17,971 nucleotides of DNA from an archaeon (GTDB lineage Archaea; Thermoproteota; Nitrososphaeria; Nitrososphaerales; CADDZS01): positions 1 through 17,971 of the forward strand of contig JAKAPU010000030.1 of the NCBI GenBank assembly GCA_021806865.1, written 5' to 3'. This document shows positions 1-5,321 of this stretch, one piece after another. The position numbers were made by a program, and so were the translations under genes. The notes under the pieces are model-generated. The model made no database searches. It saw only the letters and a list, made by a program, of their open reading frames with translations, and was not told where the DNA came from. How positions within the stretch are numbered: the stretch's first letter is position 1; the number at the start of each line of letters is the position of its first letter.

Positions 1-78
1 TAGCTCTTCTTCGCTGAGCTGCTCTGGCAGGGTTGCGGCCCGTTGAGTAGTTTCTACTGTTCCTGCATTGTTCTCCAT
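1..78 (-). CDS. Start of an unidentified gene, cut by the window edge
   Basis: An open frame starts with ATG at 78 and stays open for 26 codons to the window edge. It begins MENNAGTVETTQRAATLPEQ and is rich in Glu, Thr and Gln. It overlaps the last 25 bases of the ferredoxin gene, so it is very probably its translationally coupled partner. A purine-rich GAGGGGT lies about ten bases before the ATG and could serve as ribosome binding site. The visible part looks like a flexible N-terminal tail and gives no family. From the context, a redox enzyme subunit that exchanges electrons with the ferredoxin is a reasonable guess, but only a guess. Confidence 0.6.
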   Translation of the reverse strand, partial: MENNAGTVETTQRAATLPEQLSEEEL

Positions 79-542
79 GTTTGGGTGACCCCTCTTTCTT
101 TCGTTGTCGGTTTCCACTCAGCTACGTTGGACCATGGACTTCTCACTGGCCGTTTCAGATAATCTCTGGTGTATTCAGAGAGCGGGTGCCAGTAAGAGTC
201 TTCCTTTTTCGCAGGCTCTGCCTTCAGGATTACTGGCCTAGGTCTGAGCGAGGCCGGCTTGGTTGTATCCGGTTCCACTCTTATCGCGTTGGTGGGACAC
301 TCCCTGACGCAAATCTGGCAACCCGTGCACCTCTCCTGTATCGGAAGATACGGCTTTTCCATCATCCAGATCTTTGGGGTGCCGTCGATTGTGTCGTCCA
401 CTGGTTGCCCGCTGTAGAGCTCACCGTAGAATGACATGTCCACAGGGCGGGTAAATTCGAGGGCGGTCGGCGGACATAGATCCATGCATGCACCGCAGTT
501 CATGCACTTTGTCTCGTCGACCGTGAATCTGTAGAGTACCAT
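54..542 (-). CDS. Two-cluster [4Fe-4S] ferredoxin, NuoI-like arrangement
   Basis: Predicted electron carrier with two [4Fe-4S] clusters. Counting from a TTG at 554, the cysteines are C17, C20, C23, C27 and C76, C79, C82, C86: two CxxCxxCxxxCP motifs separated by about 48 residues that include an acidic insert. The C-terminal 75 residues are basic, rich in Pro and Trp, and have no recognised domain. I place the start at ATG 542 (fifth codon of the longer frame), because AGGTTGA at 551-557 on the minus strand then sits eight bases upstream as a Shine-Dalgarno site; the TTG at 554 lies inside that site. The gene follows the membrane protein by about 34 bases and overlaps the next gene, so the three probably form one operon passing electrons at the membrane. 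The cysteine spacing resembles NuoI and other iron-sulfur subunits, but no other complex I gene is present. Confidence 0.9.
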   Translation of the reverse strand: MVLYRFTVDETKCMNCGACMDLCPPTALEFTRPVDMSFYGELYSGQPVDDTIDGTPKIWMMEKPYLPIQERCTGCQICVRECPTNAIRVEPDTTKPASLRPRPVILKAEPAKKEDSYWHPLSEYTRDYLKRPVRSPWSNVAEWKPTTKERGVTQTWRTMQEQ

Positions 543-576
543 TGCTGGATTCAACCTACTTTCTGGCGCGAATCAA

Positions 577-1485
577 TCAACCAATGTACTCTGCCGAGCG
601 TCTGTCCTTCTCTATACCAAGGTCGCCGTAGTGCCTCATGTCATCTGTTGACGAAGAGCGCCCTAAAGATGCTGGAGAACTCGGTTCGTTCGAGTGGGTT
701 GTTGGAACAGCTCTTGCGACTGGTGTTGCTGGAGTTGGAACAGCTGTGGTAGCTGTAACCACTTTCTTCAGCTTTGGCAGCCTGGAGTGAAGTATCGGGT
801 GTGCAAAGCCGAATATCGCAATCACGCCGAGTATAGCAAAGCATGCTTGGAACGACTCCATCGCAAGACCCAGGTTTCCAGTAGAGCTGAAGGTACTATA
901 CATTGTGTACCAGATGCCTGAGGTTGCACTCACGCCAGGAGGCAATGTTGACAGCACGAGTGGGGTTTCAGTGACAAATATCGTTCCGCTAATCCAGAGG
1001 AGCGTTCCTATGAAAACGAGAACTGTAACTACTCTGAACGCATTCCTGTTGTCATCTGCATCAACATACAGTTTCGTGACCAGTGCAATACCGAAGAAGA
1101 CCACTGATAGCGGCATGAATGGAACTGCAATCGGATAGTCCAAGAATGTGCCTGGGAAGAATACAAGGAGGCCCATTACGAAGGACATGAATATCAAAGC
1201 ATCTCTAATTAGGACGTATGCTAGCCACCAAATGTCTGCTCCCAGCCTCAACGTGAATTTGTTGAGGATTCTTATGAAGTATCCGCGAGCAATCTGGAGA
1301 GAAAATGCCATTGCGCTCACGAACACCATGGCCACTGCTATTGTTGTCTCAAGCCAGATCGAGCCACCGCTCACAAGATCGCTCTGAGTGAACGCGAAGA
1401 CCTGGCGGTCCGGTACGACGAACAGAAATACAGCAAGAACGGTAAGAACGAGTTCCACCGCTCTCTTCTTGGTTATTGAGATCAT
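577..1485 (-). CDS. Six-helix membrane protein with disordered C-terminal tail, in a ferredoxin operon
   Basis: A 302-residue integral membrane protein of a family I do not recognise. Hydrophobic segments lie near residues 10-31, 44-65, 88-110, 121-141, 152-171 and 211-230. The first could be a signal anchor or a cleaved signal, as VFAF follows it near residue 30. A region of about 40 residues between the fifth and sixth helices holds GVSATSGIWYTMYSTFSSTG and is probably outside the membrane. The last 60 residues are rich in Thr, Pro, Ala and Ser, then charged, and look disordered. There is no CxxC, haem-binding CxxCH or ion-channel signature. The start is ATG 1485, with a TATA-like GGATAAACC about 45 bases upstream. 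The gene lies immediately before the ferredoxin, which suggests a membrane anchor or quinone-linked partner for it. That role is inferred from context only. Confidence 0.8.
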   Translation of the reverse strand: MISITKKRAVELVLTVLAVFLFVVPDRQVFAFTQSDLVSGGSIWLETTIAVAMVFVSAMAFSLQIARGYFIRILNKFTLRLGADIWWLAYVLIRDALIFMSFVMGLLVFFPGTFLDYPIAVPFMPLSVVFFGIALVTKLYVDADDNRNAFRVVTVLVFIGTLLWISGTIFVTETPLVLSTLPPGVSATSGIWYTMYSTFSSTGNLGLAMESFQACFAILGVIAIFGFAHPILHSRLPKLKKVVTATTAVPTPATPVARAVPTTHSNEPSSPASLGRSSSTDDMRHYGDLGIEKDRRSAEYIG

Positions 1486-1525
1486 TTTACATGATCGCCT
1501 ATGAGGTGCAATACGAAAGTGCTTT

Positions 1526-1534
1526 GGTTTATCC
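1526..1534 (-). promoter_or_regulatory. TATA-like element of the membrane protein/ferredoxin operon
   Basis: On the minus strand the sequence reads GGATAAACC about 45 bases before ATG 1485. Archaeal transcription starts about 25 bases past such a box, which would give a leader of roughly 20 bases holding AGGCGATC as a weak ribosome binding site. The box lies just downstream of the inverted repeat at 1539-1556. It is a weak match to the TATA consensus, as expected for a promoter that depends on an activator. Confidence 0.4.
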
Positions 1535-1538
1535 TTCC

Positions 1539-1556
1539 TCCCTAACGGATTAGGGA
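1539..1556. promoter_or_regulatory. Inverted repeat TCCCTAA-N4-TTAGGGA, candidate operator
   Basis: Perfect 7-base arms TCCCTAA and TTAGGGA around the spacer CGGA. The site sits directly upstream of the TATA-like box of the membrane protein/ferredoxin operon, which is where archaeal activators bind. The core CCTAA-N4-TTAGG recurs in the promoter of the HTH_10 regulator at 2812-2825. Next to it, at 1561-1583, are TGCATGCA and GCATTTGC, words also found upstream of the regulator. The regulator at 2146-2802 is the obvious candidate to bind here, but this is an inference. Confidence 0.55.
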
Positions 1557-1711
1557 AAAATGCATGCAGTTGTGTGCATTTGCGAAATATTGCTCAAATT
1601 GTTCTTGAATCGATGACTGTCTGGTTAGAACAGTACATATGCCAAGCTCGCTTGTATTCCCTAATCATGTTGAGATTCCGCTTCACTACGAAGCGTTGCG
1701 AGTGGCCTAAA

Positions 1712-2020
1712 TCAAGCCATTAATTCTTCTGGCGTGATACGGTGCTTCTGTTCAGATGGAGTCACACTTACTCCATTGCTCAAGCACTGTGCAACACACG
1801 CCATGCAGCCAAAGCAGAGGTCGCCGTTCGCAACCCTGCATCTCCCATTTGGATCGGTATCGAATACTTTGACCAAGCAGACAGATGCGCAATCATTCTC
1901 ACCCTCGCAGCTGACCACTTCGACCTTGAACGCACCCAATGGACAATCTGTGAGCATTGTGTGCATTGTCAGCCCAGATAGTAGCAGTTCTGTCTTGTTA
2001 CTCTCTTTGGCTGACCTCAT
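1712..2020 (-). CDS. Small ferredoxin-like protein with two cysteine clusters
   Basis: A 102-residue protein with cysteines at C26, C38, C44, C48, C61, C69, C72, C75 and C79. The second group is a canonical CxxCxxCxxxC (CFGCMACVAQC). The first, CEGENDCASVC, has the wider spacing seen in some archaeal dicluster ferredoxins, and C79 may complete the first cluster. The protein is therefore probably a dicluster [4Fe-4S] electron carrier. The first 20 residues carry no cysteine; an alternative start at M19 would remove them. A TATA-like TTTAAA at 2037-2042 lies about 20 bases before ATG 2020, so the transcript is probably leaderless and the upstream ATG is the better start. The gene lies between the regulator and the membrane protein operon, all on the same strand, and probably belongs to the same redox response. 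Confidence 0.8.
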   Translation of the reverse strand: MRSAKESNKTELLLSGLTMHTMLTDCPLGAFKVEVVSCEGENDCASVCLVKVFDTDPNGRCRVANGDLCFGCMACVAQCLSNGVSVTPSEQKHRITPEELMA

Positions 2021-2036
2021 TTCACATAATCACTGC

Positions 2037-2042
2037 TTTAAA
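2037..2042 (-). promoter_or_regulatory. TATA box TTTAAA of the small ferredoxin gene
   Basis: TTTAAA is centred about 20 bases before ATG 2020. Allowing the usual 22-27 base distance from the box, transcription would start at or within a few bases of the start codon, giving a leaderless message. The upstream bases to 2145 also contain TGCATGC at 2114-2120, a word shared with the two neighbouring promoters, but no CCTAA-N4-TTAGG site. Confidence 0.5.
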
Positions 2043-2145
2043 CCAAAGAGCGTTCATTAAAGGTTGGAGGACGATCACCAAAACTGATAATCAACTCGGT
2101 GTAGTCAATTACCTGCATGCGCTCAATCCGTCTTTGGCTGGTTCT

Positions 2146-2802
2146 TCAACGGTCTGGGAAGACAGCAGTCTGCACATAATTTTGGACTATCTTTGTCTCA
2201 GCGTTCCGGAGAAGTTCACTGAGCGTTGAAGGCTTTATCGATAGTTTCTCAGCTAATGCAGTAAGGCTGACTCGTCTTGGAAACTCGAAGTAGCCTAACT
2301 GTTTTGCAATCAACAAGACTTCCTTCTGCCTTGGCGTGAGCACATAATCGAAGGACGCTTTTGAAACATTCTTCACCTCAAAGAGTGTCCCGCTGGTTTC
2401 AAGCAATTCGAGAGCTCTACTGAAGCTACTCGAATCTCTCACCAATAGGTTCCAAGTGACTTTCTCGCCACCGTCACAAACTGCCCCAGTAGCCCATGGA
2501 CAAGACATGCAAAAAACACCAGTTTCTCTCGCAACTTTGCAGTAAGCAGGAGTATCAACAATCACCATGGTGAGAAGCTTTCCCTGTCCTCCCTTCGAGA
2601 AATACACGTGCCTCACCAAGGGGCTCCGTTTCAGTTCGCGTATCAGATCCTCTGCATGTTCACCCGTTACTTCAACAAGAAGACTCATCCTGCATTCGTC
2701 AAAGTTTTTGCAGCCGATTACATCGAATTTGCATGCATATTTGGAAGAAAGTTCTCCAAAGAGGCTGGGTCTTGGTATCGTGATAGAAACTTGCCTGAGC
2801 AA
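2146..2802 (-). CDS. HTH_10 (bacterio-opsin activator type) transcription regulator with cysteine-rich sensor
   Basis: A 218-residue DNA-binding protein. Residues 155-210 (LTPRQKEVLLIAKQLGYFEF, then SLTALAEKLSIKPSTLSELL) are a clear HTH_10 domain, the Bat-type helix-turn-helix common in archaea. The N-terminal 150 residues form the sensor half and contain seven cysteines: C24, C31, C37 and C88, C98, C101, C109. The second set, C-x9-C-x2-C-x7-C, could hold a metal or iron-sulfur cluster or act as a thiol switch. The start is TTG 2802: a stop lies three codons upstream and no ATG occurs nearby. AGGTAA precedes the TTG by six bases. A perfect palindrome lies ten bases upstream, pointing to autoregulation. 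Downstream on the same strand are two ferredoxins and a membrane protein, so redox or metal sensing is likely; the ligand is unknown. Confidence 0.85.
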   Translation of the reverse strand: MLRQVSITIPRPSLFGELSSKYACKFDVIGCKNFDECRMSLLVEVTGEHAEDLIRELKRSPLVRHVYFSKGGQGKLLTMVIVDTPAYCKVARETGVFCMSCPWATGAVCDGGEKVTWNLLVRDSSSFSRALELLETSGTLFEVKNVSKASFDYVLTPRQKEVLLIAKQLGYFEFPRRVSLTALAEKLSIKPSTLSELLRNAETKIVQNYVQTAVFPDR

Positions 2803-2811
2803 TCTGACTTA

Positions 2812-2825
2812 CCTAATGCATTAGG
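2812..2825. promoter_or_regulatory. 14-base perfect palindrome CCTAATGCATTAGG, candidate operator
   Basis: The palindrome lies between a TATA-like GCTAAAATGC (2833-2842, minus strand) and the TTG start at 2802, covering the predicted transcription start. A protein bound there would block transcription, which fits autorepression by the HTH_10 regulator. The core CCTAA-N4-TTAGG is shared with the site at 1539-1556. Its left end on the minus strand, TTAGG, also supplies part of the AGGTAA ribosome binding site. Confidence 0.6.
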
Positions 2826-2832
2826 AGTAACA

Positions 2833-2842
2833 TGCATTTTAG
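2833..2842 (-). promoter_or_regulatory. TATA-like element of the HTH_10 regulator gene
   Basis: GCTAAAATGC on the minus strand is centred about 36 bases before the TTG start at 2802. The predicted transcription start falls near 2812, inside the palindrome. Confidence 0.4.
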
Positions 2843-2885
2843 CATCTCCGAGCATTTGCATGCATCTGCACGCAACTGCTCGCAT
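2841..2885. repeat. Five 10-base units with helically phased GCAT
   Basis: GCAT occurs at 2842, 2852, 2862 and 2882, with GCAA at 2872, exactly one helical turn apart; each unit reads NGCAWNNNNN. The array includes the 8-base palindrome TGCATGCA (2857-2864) and GCATTTGC (2852-2859), both of which recur upstream of the ferredoxin operon at 1561-1583. It lies just upstream of the TATA-like box of the regulator gene, so it may be a binding site for a protein occupying one face of the DNA. Confidence 0.45.
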
Positions 2886-2996
2886 CCAGACTAGCAAAAG
2901 CCTTACTTATTCGGGTTCCAATTTCCATGACGAATAGGTTAAGCATGATGGTGCTTGTTGACAGATTCTCGAATTGACCGTCTTGACAGGTAGTGA

Positions 2997-3083
2997 GTGC
3001 AAAGGATACAGGCGAAGATTTACGATGTCTTCCAAGAACTCCTCAAGAGGAAGAAGACTGTCTGGAGGCGGGAACGCGAATAA
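2997..3083 (+). pseudogene. Possible remnant: C-terminal end of a gene coupled to the MaoC gene
   Basis: A short open frame, preceded by TAG and TGA, ends in TAA at 3081-3083. That TAA overlaps the MaoC start as TAATG, the usual arrangement of coupled genes. The peptide contains QRIQAKIYDVFQELLKRKK and has the amphipathic, basic look of a protein C-terminus. Upstream bases 2886-2996 show no continuing frame. It may be what is left of a neighbour of the broken MaoC gene, or a chance frame. I cannot name its family. Confidence 0.25.
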
Positions 3084-3573
3084 TGGCTTCAAATGATTAT
3101 CAAGAAGGGGATCTTTTTACGAGGATTTCAAGGAAGGCACGAAACTTCATCATTCTGGTGGACGCACAGTAACCGACACGGACAATATCTGGTTCAGTCT
3201 TCTGACGTGCAATCCGAACCCGATGCACATCAATCAGGAGTACACTAAAGAGAACTTCGCAAATCCTCCTTTCAACGGGAGACTGGTCGTAAATTCGTTC
3301 TTTGTGCTCTCGACAGTAATTGGTCTCAGTGTCAACGAGACAAGTAAGAATGGTATCATGCTCGGTTTGAACAACTTGAAAGTGACGAACCCCACGTTCG
3401 CTGGAGACACGATCTACGCAGAGTCAGAAATCGTAGGGAAAAGGGAATCTGAATCTCATTCATCAATGGGGATCGTGACTGTTAGGACTAAGAGATTCAA
3501 GCAGTGAAACGTGCAGGTAATCGAATTCGAGCGCACGTTCATGGTGAGAAAGAGAAACGCAAAGTGGAAGTAA
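3083..3573 (+). pseudogene. MaoC-like (R)-hydratase, broken by a frameshift and an in-frame stop
   Basis: Intact homologues are hot-dog fold hydratases that add water to enoyl-type CoA thioesters. Joined, the pieces give about 163 residues, the usual length. ATG 3083 starts MASNDYQEG, then the frame is lost at GGGG (3107-3110); one missing base restores SFYEDFKEGTKLHHSGGRTV from 3112 on. Next come DNIWFSLLTCNPNPMHIN (near 3195-3231), the conserved hydratase region with its Asn-Pro-Met-His core, and PPFNGRLVVNSF. At 3505-3507 a TGA interrupts the frame, but the next codons still read VQVIEFERTFMVRKR up to TAA 3571, a normal MaoC end. From ATG 3223 only a 94-residue fragment without the first strand and helix could be made. 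Two independent lesions argue for a pseudogene rather than one sequencing error. The acyl-CoA synthetase at 5322 could once have acted in the same pathway. Confidence 0.8.
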
Positions 3574-3595
3574 ACTGGTGCAACTCGTCTTCTAA

Positions 3596-4108
3596 CTAGT
3601 ACGCCTGGCCTCTTCTTCGCATAGAATCGCCTATTTTGACGTAGGCGATTATGAGTAGAATTCCGGGAATGACTCCCCCGAATATGAGCTGCATTACCCC
3701 CAAGACGAGTGCCGGAGTCCTCGCGTTAGGAATATCGTTGGATGAAAAAAGATTCCTGTAAACAAGAAAATAGTCCAATGCAATCCAGAGGATTGAAATG
3801 AGGAAACCAAATCCAAACATCATTGGGAAAAAGCCTACCACCATAAGAGGCGCCCCCATGAAAAATGATGTACCAAAGAGTACGAACATAGAAACAAATA
3901 ACCCAACGATGAAAAAGATGGCTCCTAGAATGATTGCGATAAGAGTGAGCATCCTTGCAGCAGAAGCGTCAGGATCAACTCCACCGTAGTAAGCTTGCCC
4001 TGTTATTGGTTGCGATGTAGGTTGAGCCTGCTTGAGATTCCGCCCGCAAGCTGGGCAGAACTGATTGTCCTCTTGGACCTCTTTTCCACAGTTTGGGCAG
4101 AATGGCAT
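3596..4108 (-). CDS. Zinc-ribbon membrane protein
   Basis: The N-terminus MPFCPNCGKEVQEDNQFCPA is a classic double CxxC zinc ribbon. A Gln/Pro/Thr-rich linker follows, then about four hydrophobic helices: MLTLIAIILGAIFFIVGL and its continuation, APLMVVGFFPMMFGF, FLISILWIALDYFLVY, and LVLGVMQLIFGGVIPGILLI. The ribbon should lie in the cytoplasm. I place the start at ATG 4108 because family members begin right at the ribbon. The frame remains open to an ATG at 4141 that adds MRGCEEAKRPE; TATA-like sequences around 4166-4178 would make that ATG nearly leaderless, so it cannot be excluded. The last residues, DSMRRRGQAY, are basic. Proteins of this build are widespread in archaea and their function is mostly unknown. 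The gene faces the broken MaoC gene. Confidence 0.8.
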   Translation of the reverse strand: MPFCPNCGKEVQEDNQFCPACGRNLKQAQPTSQPITGQAYYGGVDPDASAARMLTLIAIILGAIFFIVGLFVSMFVLFGTSFFMGAPLMVVGFFPMMFGFGFLISILWIALDYFLVYRNLFSSNDIPNARTPALVLGVMQLIFGGVIPGILLIIAYVKIGDSMRRRGQAY

Positions 4109-4260
4109 TTCTGGTCTCTTAGCCTCTTCACAACCTCGCATCTAACAACGAGGGTAAATTCGACGTATATGATATAGCGCTGATACGGTGTAAATGCTTT
4201 GTGATCAGACGATGCTGGAATCAGTATTGCCAAAAGTGATAACATTATGGATGATGCGCG

Positions 4261-4287
4261 CTCTTCCACTTTAGAAAGTGGATAGAG
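4261..4287. repeat. Inverted repeat / potential hairpin between two minus-strand genes
   Basis: TCCACTTT (4265-4272) and AAAGTGGA (4275-4282) are perfect 8-base arms around AG. Flanking CTCT and AGAG extend the stem by four pairs across a one-base bulge. It lies between the end of the gene at 4425-4793 and the start of the zinc-ribbon gene. There is no T-run after it on the minus strand, so a terminator role is not supported; it could be a regulatory hairpin or a protein site. Confidence 0.4.
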
Positions 4288-4340
4288 CCTCTCCACTCTT
4301 GCCCTAGATGTTCATCAAGCGTTTGGTTGTGGTTGTGAAA

Positions 4341-4402
4341 GCAAATCGCAACTTGGATATTTCGCTTGCTTTAACGAATCGTATCATTATGTCGCGATTT
4401 GC
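4341..4402. repeat. Spaced 9-base inverted repeat downstream of the 4425 gene
   Basis: GCAAATCGC (4341-4349) is the exact reverse complement of GCGATTTGC (4394-4402), with 44 bases between. It begins 23 bases past the end of the minus-strand gene at 4425. It could fold in that gene's 3' untranslated region or be a pair of protein sites. No other signal is visible in 4288-4424. Confidence 0.3.
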
Positions 4403-4424
4403 AATCATTGCCAGGGGATTGATC

Positions 4425-4793
4425 CTAGCCCACTATCTGCGTTATTTCCTTTGCGAGCTCGCCTTCAACGTGACGAGTCCATAGCATCTCTGGAACATCT
4501 ACCACGAGGAAAAGCTCTGACAGGAGAAGCGCCTCAGCCGCAGCGACGGCAATATTCTGGATAAACTTGCCTATACCAATATGGACCGTAAAATCGTTAG
4601 GCTGGCCAGATACCATGATAGTAAATGCCCTATCAGCAGCGATTAAGTCTCTCAGAATTCCTGCCTTTTGTGCCTGTATCACTATTCCTAAAGGCGGATT
4701 TCCCATTTGAGTCTTGTACCCTTCGCTTTGAAGCTGCGAAACAATCTGTTGTGCCAGTACGTTTAGATCCCTGTTCTTTCCCTGAAAACGCAT
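4425..4793 (-). CDS. Small conserved-type protein of unknown function
   Basis: A protein of 122 residues from ATG 4793. An N-terminal part (NVLAQQIVSQLQSEGYKTQ) looks like an alpha-beta unit. A Gly/Val-rich middle follows, then FTIMVSGQPNDFTVHIGIGK, which reads like paired beta strands. A hydrophobic stretch, IAVAAAEALLLSELFLVVDV, comes next, and the C-terminus ends HVEGELAKEITQIV. The pattern of a beta-rich core, one hydrophobic segment and an acidic helix reminds me of small archaeal and bacterial proteins often fused to zinc ribbons, but I am not certain. The frame extends to a TTG at 4811 (adding six residues); ATG 4793 is preferred. A TATA-like GTAAATAC is centred near 4847, inside the 26-base inverted repeat. 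Confidence 0.65.
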   Translation of the reverse strand: MRFQGKNRDLNVLAQQIVSQLQSEGYKTQMGNPPLGIVIQAQKAGILRDLIAADRAFTIMVSGQPNDFTVHIGIGKFIQNIAVAAAEALLLSELFLVVDVPEMLWTRHVEGELAKEITQIVG

Positions 4794-4835
4794 GATCTTC
4801 TCTGAGACCAATTTCTCACTCGTCGCATGTTCATG

Positions 4836-4861
4836 AAACGATCCGTATTTACGGATTGTTT
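4836..4861. promoter_or_regulatory. 26-base inverted repeat over the promoter of the 4425-4793 gene
   Basis: The arms AAACGATCCGTA and TACGGATTGTTT surround TT. They match at 11 of 12 positions, including a perfect inner ATCCGTA/TACGGAT. On the minus strand the centre contains the TATA-like GTAAATAC, about 54 bases before ATG 4793. A dimeric repressor bound here would block TBP directly. The two-base loop and the lack of a T-run speak against an RNA terminator. Confidence 0.5.
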
Positions 4862-5027
4862 AGTTTCGACTGGGCACACTCATCGAATTGTTGAATCGTA
4901 CAGACAAAGAATCTTTACTTTTCCCTCACTTCTTCACGCGAAGATATGCAGTAGCCCTGAGTGTCAGAAAGAAAAATGTATCAATACCCAACCAAAAGGC
5001 ATCTCAGGTGATTGAGTTCTGACACAG

Positions 5028-5237
5028 TTGCAAACAGAAGAAGAGAATGAGGTATTTTCGAAGAGTAACAGAGTGATAACTGAGAGGAACTCCAAGAACG
5101 GTAGAGGCTTGGGCAAGATGTGCTACCTGTGCGGCGAAACAATAGTTTCTGTTCCATACTTTTCTCATCTTTCCGGCGGCTCTCATCGAATTCATTATTA
5201 TCACCTGAAGTGTGCTGAGAAGGTCAATTTTCTTTAG
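5028..5237 (+). CDS. Small zinc-binding protein of thaumarchaeal type
   Basis: The C-terminal 39 residues carry a compact CxxC zinc site: MCYLCGETIVSVPYFSHLSG, then a His-rich turn and YYHLKCAEKVNFL. The likely ligands are the two cysteines of CYLC with the His and Cys of HLKC. Small proteins of this pattern, ending in a short KCAxxVN motif, occur in many copies in Thaumarchaeota, so this is probably a real gene. The start is unsure. TTG 5028 gives 69 residues with a charged, low-complexity extension. ATG 5118 starts exactly at the conserved part and gives 39 residues. No clear TATA box or ribosome binding site decides between them. The function is unknown; nucleic-acid or protein binding is the usual expectation for such a treble-clef-like motif. 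Confidence 0.55.
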   Translation: MQTEEENEVFSKSNRVITERNSKNGRGLGKMCYLCGETIVSVPYFSHLSGGSHRIHYYHLKCAEKVNFL

Positions 5238-5290
5238 ATTCTCAGGTTGTGCTCTTGGCTTTCAGTGCCCTAGAGCAATAAACGGAATGC

Positions 5291-5300
5291 TTAACTTAAA
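5291..5300 (+). promoter_or_regulatory. TATA-like element of the acyl-CoA synthetase gene
   Basis: TTAACTTAAA is centred about 26 bases before TTG 5322. Transcription would then begin at the start codon itself, which supports both the TTG start and a leaderless message. No ribosome binding site precedes the TTG. Confidence 0.55.
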
Positions 5301-5321
5301 GCTCCTAATGTTTCGCATTCA

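Noticed and set aside
2907..3092. Minus-strand frame of 61 codons
   Set aside because: It lies opposite the MaoC gene start and the possible upstream remnant, with a Pro/Leu/Ser-rich product of no recognisable type.
3505..3507. In-frame TGA in the MaoC gene as a recoded codon (selenocysteine or stop read-through)
   Set aside because: No selenocysteine-type hairpin is evident, intact relatives have no cysteine there, and a separate frameshift in the same gene points to decay instead.
4827..5015. Open frame of 62 codons on the plus strand
   Set aside because: It starts inside the promoter inverted repeat of the opposite gene, has no start signals, and its product looks like translated noncoding sequence despite a few cysteines.
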